This document shows positions 8,881 to 14,932 of a stretch of DNA of 14,988 nt, piece by piece. The stretch lies in the NCBI GenBank assembly GCA_937969105.1, contig CALBUZ010000025.1:1-14988 (forward strand). Reading direction: 5' to 3'. Both the position numbers and the translations under genes were made by a program. The first letter of the stretch is position 1, and each line of letters starts with the position of its first letter. Under the pieces are notes generated by a model. It ran no database searches. It was not told where the DNA came from and saw only the letters and a program-made list of their open reading frames with translations. Origin of the DNA: an uncultured Collinsella sp. (GTDB lineage Bacteria; Actinomycetota; Coriobacteriia; Coriobacteriales; Coriobacteriaceae).

Positions 8881-9759
8881 CTAGCGCTCGACGAACGCCT
8901 CGATATCTCCCAGCAAGCGCTTTGCCTCCTGGCGACCCTGAATATACAGGTCGAGAAGCTTTGCCGGATCGTGCTCAACGTGGCCGACCTCGACCGGCTT
9001 TTGCGGAGCAACGACCAGTGCGCGGCCCTCGCGCTCATACTTCCACAGATGCATGCGCTGGATGTTGTAGCGGTCGTGGCGCGTCTCGATAGCCTCGAGC
9101 AGGTAGGGGTAGTCGGCATAGCGAGCGCGTGCGGCTGGCATAAACTCGTAGGGCTTTTTCTCATACGAACGGTCCTGCGTAACGATGACGACCGCACGGT
9201 CGAAGCCCGCCTCCTCCAGCACGTGCTCGATGGGGACCGAATCGGCTACGCCGCCGTCGACGTATTTGTGCCCATCGATCTCGACCGGCGGCGTCACCAG
9301 CGGCAGCGACGTCGATGCGCGCACGGCGTCGAGGTCAAGTACGGCGCTTTTGACCGGCAGGTAGGCAGCGGTTCCAAACAGCATGTCCGTCGCAACGGCG
9401 TACATCTCGATGGGGCTCGCGTCGAACGTCTCGTTGTCAAAGGGATCCAGGCGGTCCTGGACATCGTTGAAAATAAAGTCGTAACCCACAATAGAGCCCG
9501 TGGACGCAAACGATGCGGCGCCCATGAAGCGGCTGTCGTTGCAGAAAGCCAGGTTGATGCGGTTGGCACGGCCGATCTGGTGCGACTTGTAGTTCACGCC
9601 GTTGAGGGCGCCGGCCGATACACCGTAGACAGCCGGAATCTCGACGCCAGCCTCCATAAGAACGTCGAGCACGCCGGCGGTAAATTGCCCGCGGAAGCTG
9701 CCGCCCTCCAGGACGAGCGCGACCTTGCCGGCGTTCTTTGCCTTATCTTCTGCAGTCAT
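8881..9759 (-). CDS. Patatin-like phospholipase family protein
   Basis: This 292-residue protein has the complete bacterial patatin fold of a serine lipid hydrolase (phospholipase or lysophospholipase type). The oxyanion loop GGSFRG is at 19-24, the nucleophile elbow GVSAG holds Ser48, and DGG holds the second catalytic residue, Asp168. SLPLVTPPVEIDG before the DGG motif matches the RssA/YlaK-like subgroup. There is no signal peptide or membrane segment, so it is probably cytoplasmic or peripheral at the inner face of the membrane. The ATG at 9759 is clear, with AGGAGGT 4 bases before it. It stands alone; its stop lies 63 bases before the rplM -35 element, and no obvious terminator lies between. 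The substrate is not known. Confidence 0.9.
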   Translation of the reverse strand: MTAEDKAKNAGKVALVLEGGSFRGQFTAGVLDVLMEAGVEIPAVYGVSAGALNGVNYKSHQIGRANRINLAFCNDSRFMGAASFASTGSIVGYDFIFNDVQDRLDPFDNETFDASPIEMYAVATDMLFGTAAYLPVKSAVLDLDAVRASTSLPLVTPPVEIDGHKYVDGGVADSVPIEHVLEEAGFDRAVVIVTQDRSYEKKPYEFMPAARARYADYPYLLEAIETRHDRYNIQRMHLWKYEREGRALVVAPQKPVEVGHVEHDPAKLLDLYIQGRQEAKRLLGDIEAFVER

Positions 9760-9799
9760 ATTGACCTCCTGCGATTGCGTTTTGGCTTTCTTCTACCCA

Positions 9800-9836
9800 G
9801 TTTTGGAATTGAGGGCGCATAGGTTTTGGAGTTGAG
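9800..9836. repeat. Pair of 14-base direct repeats upstream of the patatin gene
   Basis: GTTTTGGAATTGAG (9800-9813) and GTTTTGGAGTTGAG (9823-9836) differ at one base and start 23 bases apart. They lie 40-77 bases before the patatin start and next to the palindrome array, so they may be part of the same repeat block or be an operator. Confidence 0.55.
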
Positions 9837-9844
9837 GAGATGGA

Positions 9845-9894
9845 GCGGAAAGTACGTCCCGTTCTGAGCGCGAATTCCGGGGTAAACTTTCCGC
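9845..9894. repeat. Palindromic element 1
   Basis: The outer arms GCGGAAAGT and ACTTTCCGC pair perfectly over 9 bp around a 32-base interior that contains CGTCCCGTTCTGAGC. It is the first of three similar elements in a row (common left pattern GGAAA, 3 bases, CRTCCC, then CTGMGC). Confidence 0.7.
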
Positions 9895-9906
9895 CAACAA
9901 CCCATC

Positions 9907-9954
9907 CGGAAAATGCATCCCATTCTGAGCCGATATTCTGGGATGCAGTTTCCG
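9907..9954. repeat. Palindromic element 2
   Basis: The 16-base arms 9907-9922 and 9939-9954 pair at 15 positions around a 16-base loop; the arm reads CGGAAAATGCATCCCA. The loop contains TTCTGAGC, shared with element 1. It is the strongest hairpin of the array and has no T-run on either strand. Confidence 0.75.
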
Positions 9955-9963
9955 TTGGACGAC

Positions 9964-10012
9964 CGTTAGGAAAGCGCGTCCCACCCTGCGCTGCCGCGAC
10001 GTTTTCCTAACG
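9964..10012. repeat. Palindromic element 3
   Basis: CGTTAGGAAAGCG (9964-9976) pairs with CGTTTTCCTAACG (10000-10012) over 13 bp including one G-T. The interior CGTCCCACCCTGCGC resembles the interiors of elements 1 and 2. Its right arm is also the left end of the 48-base direct repeat that follows. Confidence 0.7.
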
Positions 10013-10047
10013 CCCGCGTCCTGCACAGAGTTCGATTCTCCGCGGTA
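10000..10047. repeat. 48-base direct repeat, copy 1 (carries tmRNA T-arm sequence)
   Basis: It matches 10210-10257 at 44 of 48 positions. Its right part, GAGTTCGATTCTCCGCG, equals the T-arm and acceptor start of the nearby tmRNA, but on the plus strand, whereas ssrA is on the minus strand. It overlaps the right arm of palindromic element 3. Confidence 0.8.
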
Positions 10048-10120
10048 CGGGGCTCCTTTGGTGCGGGGCATGGCCGGCTGAGATTCGATAAACATCGCAT
10101 CTGTTCTGGGCTGGGGCATT

Positions 10121-10215
10121 GCGCGGAGAATCCGCGTATTTGCTTCGCAAATCCGCACCGGCTTCGGCCGCCTGCCGGCGTCCTCGCCCGCGGGCTAAAA
10201 ACGCTTACGCGTTTT
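10121..10215. repeat. Run of five small palindromes
   Basis: Five short self-complementary units lie in series: CGCGGA/TCCGCG with GAA loop (10122-10136), ATTTGC/GCAAAT with TTC loop (10138-10152), CGGC/GCCG with TTCG tetraloop (10159-10170), GCCCGCGGGC (10186-10195), and AAAACGC/GCGTTTT with TTAC loop (10198-10215). The first begins with GCGCGGAGAATC, shared with the plus-strand copy of the tmRNA 3' end. The last has T/A runs on both strands and could act as a back-up terminator. Confidence 0.6.
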
Positions 10216-10257
10216 CTTTACGCCCGCGCCCTGCATAGAGTTCGATTCTCCGCGGTA
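10210..10257. repeat. 48-base direct repeat, copy 2 (carries tmRNA T-arm sequence)
   Basis: This second copy lies exactly 210 bases after copy 1. The four differences are all in the left and middle parts; the 21 bases AGAGTTCGATT through CTCCGCGGTA are identical. It ends 55 bases from the ssrA 3' end and reads in the opposite direction to ssrA. Confidence 0.8.
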
Positions 10258-10268
10258 TCTGTAAGTAA

Positions 10269-10301
10269 TAAAAAAGCAGGTAGAGACACTTCTCTACCTG
10301 C
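10269..10301 (-). terminator. Intrinsic terminator of ssrA
   Basis: On the minus strand GCAGGTAGAG and CTCTACCTGC form a perfect 10-bp stem with a 6-base loop, followed by TTTTTTATT. It begins 11 bases after the encoded CCA of the tmRNA. Confidence 0.92.
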
Positions 10302-10311
10302 CTGTAACTAT

Positions 10312-10675
10312 TGGTGGAGGCGCGGAGAATCGAACTCCGGTCCACGAAAGCCCCCTGATTTGCATCTCCAAGCTCAGTCGCTGGTTTAGTCTCGGACGCT
10401 TTGCGCGCAGCGACACGCTCGCGGCGTCCTAACCGGTTCGGTCTTAGCCTGCGCCATACCGATTACGTGCGCAGGAGCATTCCCCTAAAATGACGTCGCG
10501 CCGGTGTCGGGGAAATCACCGGGTTGACGCGCCGCTATAAACTAAGCAGCGAGAGCCATAGGCTCAAAAGAAGAGTTGTTGTCAATTCAATTTGACGGCA
10601 CCCCTGTTTAACGAGGCGAGGAGACCTCGGCTTGCTTCCTCTCTCAGAGCTATCGTGTCGAAACCAGTCGCCCCC
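10312..10675 (-). ncRNA. ssrA: Transfer-messenger RNA (tmRNA)
   Basis: This 364-base RNA rescues stalled ribosomes by acting first as alanyl-tRNA and then as a short mRNA that adds a degradation tag. The 5' end GGGGGCG pairs with CGCCTCC next to the encoded ACCA (one G-U), and is followed by ACTGGTTTCGAC, the conserved tmRNA 5' signature. The T-arm is CGGAG, TTCGATT, CTCCG. The tag frame ends FEPMALAA and TAG at 10542-10544. Paired segments such as CCGGTG and CACCGG after the tag fit the usual pseudoknots. The length is typical of one-piece tmRNA. It is transcribed away from the 144-residue gene. Its promoter should lie in 10676-10800; a TAAGAT is at 10772-10777 on the minus strand without a good -35. 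A stem CGGGG/CCCCG (10745-10758) also lies there. A strong terminator follows the gene. Confidence 0.97.
10542..10583 (-). other. tmRNA proteolysis-tag reading frame
   Basis: Inside ssrA the frame reads DNNSSFEPMALAA and then TAG. The terminal ALAA is the usual protease-recognition end. An in-frame TGA two codons before GAC limits the tag to at most 14 residues, so the resume codon is GAC or the preceding ATT rather than the more common GCN. The exact resume codon is inferred. Confidence 0.75.
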
Positions 10676-10912
10676 GAATGTCGGGAAAGTCTGGATGGCA
10701 TTGGGCTCGAGCACCCAACACCCGTCGACTTTTCAAGGAACATACGGGGCGAGCCCCGCTTGTGGAGTGTTATCTTACCACGTTCTGAAAGCGGACAGCT
10801 GTTCTATGCACGAGCTGTGAAGACCCCAATGTGCGCTGCACTTCGCACTTTTGCTACCGATCGCGTCACGTATATTTTCGCCAAGCACAATTGACCCTTC
10901 GAAAGGACCGTT

Positions 10913-11347
10913 ATGGATACCAAGCAGCAACTCGTCAATGCCCTCGCAGGCCTGGGCTCAACCATTACCGAAGCTATGGATGTCATCGAAGGCTTTGTCC
11001 CCTGCGGACATCCCGCCCTCACGGTATCGAACGCACTCGTCGCGCTGGACGCTGACGATGATGCTACTCTCGCCCAGCAGCTTGAGACCGTCGAGGGCTT
11101 TATCGACCACGTGAGCGAAAACCGCGGAGTGACCGCCTACCACGACCTCACGGTCGAGCTCGTGGGCCCCAAGGCCGACTTGCTCGCAGCAATCCGCGAG
11201 GTAGGAGCCCTTATGCAGACCGCAGGCGTCAAGGACACCCAGGTCAACGAGTGGGTCTACCGCAGCTTAGCTGCGCTCGACAGCTCCGAAGAAAAGGCAG
11301 CCGAGCAGCTCGCAGAAAGTCCCGCCATCAAGGCCGAGCTTTTGTAA
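10913..11347 (+). CDS. Uncharacterised acidic 144-residue protein
   Basis: I do not recognise the family. The protein is soluble, acidic and mostly helical, with no signal peptide, membrane segment or metal motif. It opens MDTKQQLVNALAGLGSTI, has VIEGFVPCGHPALTVSNAL (residues 24-42) and ends EQLAESPAIKAELL. The pair ETVEGFIDHVSENRGVT (about 58-74) and the first segment share a VEGF/IEGF pattern, so an internal duplication is possible. AAAGGA lies 5 bases before the ATG. On the plus strand TATATT at 10871-10876 could be a -10 element with a poor -35. It is divergent from ssrA and convergent with the toxin gene. Codon use looks like the neighbours, and the ribosome site plus GC-rich third positions support it as real. 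Confidence 0.8.
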   Translation: MDTKQQLVNALAGLGSTITEAMDVIEGFVPCGHPALTVSNALVALDADDDATLAQQLETVEGFIDHVSENRGVTAYHDLTVELVGPKADLLAAIREVGALMQTAGVKDTQVNEWVYRSLAALDSSEEKAAEQLAESPAIKAELL

Positions 11348-11356
11348 ATAGCAGAC

Positions 11357-11393
11357 GCGGGCCCCTTGGCGCATCGTCGTCCAAGAGGCCCGC
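11357..11393. terminator. Hairpin between convergent genes
   Basis: GCGGGCC-C-CTTGG pairs with CCAAG-A-GGCCCGC: 12 bp with one internal mismatch and an 11-base loop. It lies between the stops of the 144-residue gene and the toxin gene. There is no T-run on either side, so a bidirectional terminator role is inferred from position. Confidence 0.5.
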
Positions 11394-11405
11394 AAACCGT
11401 TCGCG

Positions 11406-11921
11406 TCAACCGATAGCCGCGCCGCCGCATTCGGCCAAAGCAAGAATCGGCATCATTTGACGAGGTGTCTTTGCTGCAAGATCGGCATGTTCGAGCAGTT
11501 TGCGATCGTTGGTCACCAAGTAATCGACCTGCGCGCGCTTGCACGCGGCGAGCACCAAGTTGTCCTCGTAATCGTGATGAAGCACTAAGTATTTGTCGGC
11601 CAGCCAAAGGTCCGACGCATCTGCACCCACGACCGTGGCGTTTTCGGTCATGTTCCGAACAAACGCCAACGCCGCATCGCCAATTGCATGGACAGAAGCC
11701 TCGTCGAGCGCTCCCCCGCTGGCAAGAACGCTACGCTTCAGTTCGTGTTGGACAACGTACAGCACGTCCTTGGCGATATGCACCGGAAAGAACAGCAACG
11801 CCCCCGTCTCCGCCGCCTGCCCAATAAACGCACGCGCGGCAAGCGACTCGGCATGGTCGACGCAAAACGAATCAACCCATACGTTGGCATCCACCATTAT
11901 TTTGAGGGGAGCCCCGCTCAC
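11406..11921 (-). CDS. PIN-domain toxin (putative ribonuclease)
   Basis: This is the toxin half of a type II toxin-antitoxin pair, a metal-dependent RNase fold of 171 residues. MVDANVWVDSF carries the first acidic residue, Asp11; later acidic positions include Asp52 or Glu60, Asp120 in HDYEDNLVLAACKRA, and Asp139 in YLVTNDRKLL, the usual PIN C-terminal pattern. The RNA target is unknown. The start is taken as the GTG at 11919-11921, which overlaps the antitoxin stop as GTGA, typical translational coupling; AAGGGG lies about 10 bases before it. An in-frame ATG eight codons later is the alternative. A frame extending further upstream overlaps the antitoxin gene and is not favoured. Typical single-domain PIN toxins are 130-150 residues, so it is slightly long. 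Confidence 0.85.
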   Translation of the reverse strand: MSGAPLKIMVDANVWVDSFCVDHAESLAARAFIGQAAETGALLFFPVHIAKDVLYVVQHELKRSVLASGGALDEASVHAIGDAALAFVRNMTENATVVGADASDLWLADKYLVLHHDYEDNLVLAACKRAQVDYLVTNDRKLLEHADLAAKTPRQMMPILALAECGGAAIG

Positions 11922-12259
11922 AGGATCATCCCCTTTTGGCGATAGCGCTCGTCCATGGCTTCGGAATAGATTGTGTCCCAATCGCGATCGTCGGACACGG
12001 GCGACGTAGCGATGCCCAGGTCCGCGTAAAGCTGATCAGCCGCCGCCCATGATGCGGCGAACGGAGCATCGGGCGCGACGGTCCGATGCCGGTCGTCGAC
12101 GGCCGCAAGCACTTCCTCGCACTGCCCGCCACCCTGCGCGACCTTGGCCACCACCTTTTTGATGAGCTCGGGCAGTGACAGCGACCTGCCCGAAAGCCGC
12201 AGCACCTCCTCGGCACGGTTCTTGACCTGGCGATCTACGCGAACGTTCACCTGCGCCAT
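11918..12259 (-). CDS. RelB/DinJ-like antitoxin
   Basis: This 113-residue protein is the probable antitoxin of the adjacent PIN toxin. The N terminus MAQVNVRVDRQVKNRAEEVL followed by SGRSLSLPELIKKVVAKVA is a ribbon-helix-helix DNA-binding domain of the RelB/DinJ type (strand 1-8, helices about 10-22 and 27-42). The C-terminal part, about 65-113, is acidic (SDDRDWDTIYSEAMDER) and would neutralise the toxin. RelB/DinJ proteins more often pair with RelE/YafQ, so pairing with PIN is a less usual combination. The ATG at 12259 is chosen because the domain begins there; a GTG at 12277 with AAGGGAG about 10 bases before it is possible and would add six residues. The stop overlaps the toxin GTG. The promoter ahead is covered with repeats, consistent with autorepression. 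Confidence 0.8.
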   Translation of the reverse strand: MAQVNVRVDRQVKNRAEEVLRLSGRSLSLPELIKKVVAKVAQGGGQCEEVLAAVDDRHRTVAPDAPFAASWAAADQLYADLGIATSPVSDDRDWDTIYSEAMDERYRQKGMIL

Positions 12260-12297
12260 GCCGCTAACAGCACCCACGTTGATCCCGCTCCCTTCAA

Positions 12298-12346
12298 TTG
12301 CTAACACTGCTAGCAACACAATATAGATAAGCTAGCAAATGGTCAA
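12298..12346 (-). promoter_or_regulatory. Toxin-antitoxin promoter with repeated operator half-sites
   Basis: On the minus strand TTGACC (12341-12346) is 17 bases from TATTGT (12318-12323). GCTAGCAA occurs on the plus strand at 12309-12316 and 12331-12338, and TTGCTA at 12298-12303 forms a 6-bp inverted repeat with TAGCAA at 12311-12316. The half-sites overlie the spacer and the start site, which fits repression by the ribbon-helix-helix antitoxin. Confidence 0.65.
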
Positions 12347-12350
12347 ACGC

Positions 12351-12396
12351 AAAAGGCCTGCGCCCAGACGACATCGATGCCGTCTGGGCGCAGGCC
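12351..12396 (-). terminator. Intrinsic terminator of the P-type ATPase operon
   Basis: A perfect 16-bp stem (12355-12370 with 12381-12396, 10-base loop) is followed on the minus strand by TTTTGCG. It begins 25 bases past the ATPase stop and lies just before the -35 of the toxin-antitoxin promoter, so it insulates the two units. Confidence 0.88.
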
Positions 12397-12420
12397 AGAT
12401 AACGTGGACGAACACGTCTG

Positions 12421-14496
12421 CTAACGCAGATACGCTTTCGCGTTGCTCAGGCTGTAGGCAATCGTCGAGCCATTGTGCAGCAGCGACGACGCCTGCGGGG
12501 TAATCGCGCCGGTAATGCCCAGCGCCAGGAGCGCTGAGTTGGTGAGCATCACCTTAGAATAGGAGCTCGTCAGACGATCAACGAGGCCCTGGCTCATGCG
12601 GCGCAGACGCACGATTGCGGCCAGATCCGTATCGGTCAGGATGATATCGGCGACCTCCTTGGCGATGTCGCTTCCGCCACCCATCGCCAGGCCCACGTCG
12701 GCCAAACCGAGCGCCGGCGAATCGTTGACGCCGTCGCCCACCATGGCAACATGGCGTCCCTCACTCTTAATGCGCTCCACATAAGCGTACTTGTCCTCGG
12801 GCAGCAGCTCGGCCTTAAACTCGTCGACCCCTGCCTCTCGCGCAATGCGCTCGGCCGTGCGCTCGGAGTCGCCCGTGAGCATGACCACGTGCTTGACGCC
12901 CAGCGCATGCAGGTCGGCGATGGCCTCGCGGACCCCGGGCTTGAGCGGATCCTCGATGCCGAGCACGCCCACGACCGTGCCGTCGACCGCCAGGTACAGC
13001 GGCGACAAGCCCTGCATCTGGGACTCGATGCGCTCCTTGATGTCGGACTCGAGCTGCGCGCCCTCATCCTCGAATACAAAGTGCGCTGAACCGATGATTG
13101 CGCGACGCCCTTCGATGGACGAAGCGATGCCGTGTGCCACGATGTACTCGACGGCGGCGTGGCGCTCGCGATGCTCGAGCCCACGCTCGCGGGCCGCATT
13201 GACCACGGCGCGTGCCACCGGATGCGGGAAATGCTCCTCCAAGCAAGCGGAAAGGCGCAGGACCTCGTCCTCACTCCAGCCATCGGTGGTGAGCACGCAA
13301 GCCAGGCGCGGCTGCGCCTCGGTCAGCGTGCCGGTCTTATCAAAGACAATGGTATCGGCCTTGGCAAACGACTCAAAGTACTTGGCGCCCTTGACCATCA
13401 CGCCCATCTTGGCAGCATCGCTCATAGCGGTCATGACGGCAACGGAACCCGTGAGCTTGAGTGCGCACGAGTAGTCGACCATCAGCGCCGCCGAGGTCTT
13501 AATGAGGCTACGCGTGGTGAGAGCGACGAGGCCCGCGAGCAGGAAGTTCCACGGGACGATCTTGTTGGCGAGGTCTTCCATGTGCGACTGGCCCTCGGAC
13601 TTGAGCGAGTCGGCCGCCTGCACGAGCGAGACGATCGAGCGCAGCTTGGTCTGAGCCGTGTTGGCGCGCACGCGCACCAAGATGCTGCCGTCCTCGACGA
13701 CAGTTCCAGCAAACACATCGTCGCCTGCGCTGCGCTCGACGGCAAGCGGCTCGCCGGTCAGGGTCGCCTGGTTAACCATGGCGCTCCCCTGCTCAACCAC
13801 ACCGTCGATGCAGATGGACATGCCGGTGCGAACGGCGACCAAGTCGCCGGGCTCAAGCTCGGTGGCGGCAACGCTCACCTCGGTGTCGCCGACCACTTTT
13901 TGTGCCTTATCGGGCACGTCGAGCAGCGAGTTGATCAGCTCGTTTTCGCTCATGGCGCGCGTGTAATCCTCGAGCAATTCGCCCACGTTGAGCAGGAACA
14001 TTGTCTGACCCGCGGTGTCGACGTCGCGCTTGACGAACGAGATGCCGATGGCCGACGCGTCAAGCACGGGGACAGTCAGGCGCGGTTGCGCGAGCTCGTG
14101 GAGAGCGGCACGCAAAAAGGCCATGTAACCGGCCACGACAAACACCGCACGCAGAGGCGTCGGCAAGAACCAGCGACGTGCGTAATGGGCGCCGATGAGT
14201 GTCGCCAGGTCCATAACGAGTTTGTGCTTGCGCGGCTCGAGTTGCATCACGTAACCCGACTTGGCATCGGCGATGGCTTGAGCATCGAGTGCGCCCAAGG
14301 CGTCGAGCACGCTCGCACGACACTGCTCGTCATATTCGAGCGCCATCTGGCCAATACGGCCATATACGCGCACTTTGCGCACGCCGTCGATTTCGCCGCC
14401 AAGCTTAAGAAGTGCATCGAGATCGCTCTCTGGCACAGGACCCGCCAATTGAAGACGGGTCCTGCCGGGGATCTCGCTAATAATCGAGAATCTCAT
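12421..14496 (-). CDS. P1B-type heavy-metal ATPase, CPC replaced by YSC
   Basis: This 691-residue integral membrane pump moves a metal ion by ATP hydrolysis. Residues 1-60 resemble an HMA-like (HMA_2 type) domain without a CxxC metal site. The actuator loop TGEP is at 247-250, the phosphorylation site DKTGT starts at Asp386, an HP-type motif (EEHFPHPVA) lies in the N-domain, and the hinge GDGVND is at 587-592. The metal-binding helix that reads CPC in copper and zinc pumps reads YSCALKLTGS here, with Cys344, so the transported metal cannot be assigned by the usual rule; manganese or iron export is possible but unproven. Membrane helices flank residues about 110-150, 315-360 and 640-690. It lies 18 bases after the DUF6110-like gene and shares its promoter. 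The length is near normal for a pump with a shortened N terminus. Confidence 0.9.
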   Translation of the reverse strand: MRFSIISEIPGRTRLQLAGPVPESDLDALLKLGGEIDGVRKVRVYGRIGQMALEYDEQCRASVLDALGALDAQAIADAKSGYVMQLEPRKHKLVMDLATLIGAHYARRWFLPTPLRAVFVVAGYMAFLRAALHELAQPRLTVPVLDASAIGISFVKRDVDTAGQTMFLLNVGELLEDYTRAMSENELINSLLDVPDKAQKVVGDTEVSVAATELEPGDLVAVRTGMSICIDGVVEQGSAMVNQATLTGEPLAVERSAGDDVFAGTVVEDGSILVRVRANTAQTKLRSIVSLVQAADSLKSEGQSHMEDLANKIVPWNFLLAGLVALTTRSLIKTSAALMVDYSCALKLTGSVAVMTAMSDAAKMGVMVKGAKYFESFAKADTIVFDKTGTLTEAQPRLACVLTTDGWSEDEVLRLSACLEEHFPHPVARAVVNAARERGLEHRERHAAVEYIVAHGIASSIEGRRAIIGSAHFVFEDEGAQLESDIKERIESQMQGLSPLYLAVDGTVVGVLGIEDPLKPGVREAIADLHALGVKHVVMLTGDSERTAERIAREAGVDEFKAELLPEDKYAYVERIKSEGRHVAMVGDGVNDSPALGLADVGLAMGGGSDIAKEVADIILTDTDLAAIVRLRRMSQGLVDRLTSSYSKVMLTNSALLALGITGAITPQASSLLHNGSTIAYSLSNAKAYLR

Positions 14497-14514
14497 AGTT
14501 TGTGCCTGGGAGCG

Positions 14515-14760
14515 TTACTCGGCTGCCTCGTCAGCAGCGGCCTCGCTCTGGGTGATGTAGGCAGCCTCGGCAACCATGTCGTCGACATTAGCCTTGGCCT
14601 GCTCGACCATGTCCTGGTAGCAGTTCTTGACGCGCATGCCGCACGCGATGCCCTGCACGCAGGCATTCTTTACCGGAGCGCTGGTGAGCAGCTTGATGCC
14701 GGCCGTACCAAGCAGAAAACCGCCACCGACAAGCAGAGTGTTGAACGTCGACTTCTTCAT
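14515..14760 (-). CDS. DUF6110-like small membrane protein
   Basis: This 81-residue protein has one hydrophobic segment at about 6-25 (FNTLLVGGGFLLGTAGIKLL), then TSAPVKNACVQGIACGMRVK and an amphipathic helix (CYQDMVEQAKANVDDMVAEA), and an acidic Glu/Ala-rich tail. This layout fits the family I recall as DUF6110, small proteins encoded beside heavy-metal ATPases; the family name is from memory and unchecked. It has three cysteine-containing positions (Cys34, Cys40, Cys47) that could contact metal. A role as a subunit or metal chaperone for the downstream pump is inference. The ATG at 14760 is preferred over the longer frame because AAGGGAGAG lies about 5 bases before it and the protein then starts MKKST. 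It is the first gene of a two-gene operon. Confidence 0.75.
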   Translation of the reverse strand: MKKSTFNTLLVGGGFLLGTAGIKLLTSAPVKNACVQGIACGMRVKNCYQDMVEQAKANVDDMVAEAAYITQSEAAADEAAE

Positions 14761-14843
14761 GATGTCTCTCCCTTTTCCGCAACAACTGCGGCACGGTGCC
14801 TTAGCACCCGAGTAAATAAGTTTGCTCGAGCACACTTTTGGAA

Positions 14844-14875
14844 AATAGTTTAGTTTATCTAACTATTAAGGTCAA
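14844..14875 (-). promoter_or_regulatory. Promoter and 24-base inverted repeat ahead of the DUF6110/ATPase operon
   Basis: On the minus strand TTGACC (14870-14875) is 17 bases from TAAACT (14847-14852). The inverted repeat AATAGTT and AACTATT (14844-14850 and 14861-14867, 10 bases apart) covers the spacer and -10. Its TTAG/CTAA-like core recalls DtxR/MntR-family boxes, which would suggest control by iron or manganese; that link is inference. The leader would be about 80 bases. Confidence 0.65.
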
Positions 14876-14932
14876 CAAAGGTTAACTTTTTGGAAATCTT
14901 GAGGCGCGATGTGACCAAGGGGACCGCCCCTG

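Noticed and set aside
10027..10047. tRNA gene suggested by GAGTTCGATTCTC on the plus strand
   Set aside because: Only T-arm-like sequence is present; no D-arm, anticodon arm or matching acceptor strand could be found upstream.
9793..10158. 121-residue minus-strand frame in the repeat block
   Set aside because: It runs through palindromes and the direct repeat, lacks a ribosome site and has low-complexity basic content; repeats explain the sequence better.
10000..10257. CRISPR array
   Set aside because: Only two copies of the 48-base unit exist, 210 bases apart, with no regular spacers or cas genes.
13132..14853. 573-residue plus-strand frame
   Set aside because: It is antisense to the P-type ATPase and the DUF6110-like gene.
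14915..14931. AGGGG/CCCCT hairpin as a terminator
   Set aside because: The stem is only 5 bp, has no T-run, and lies at the suspected chimeric join.
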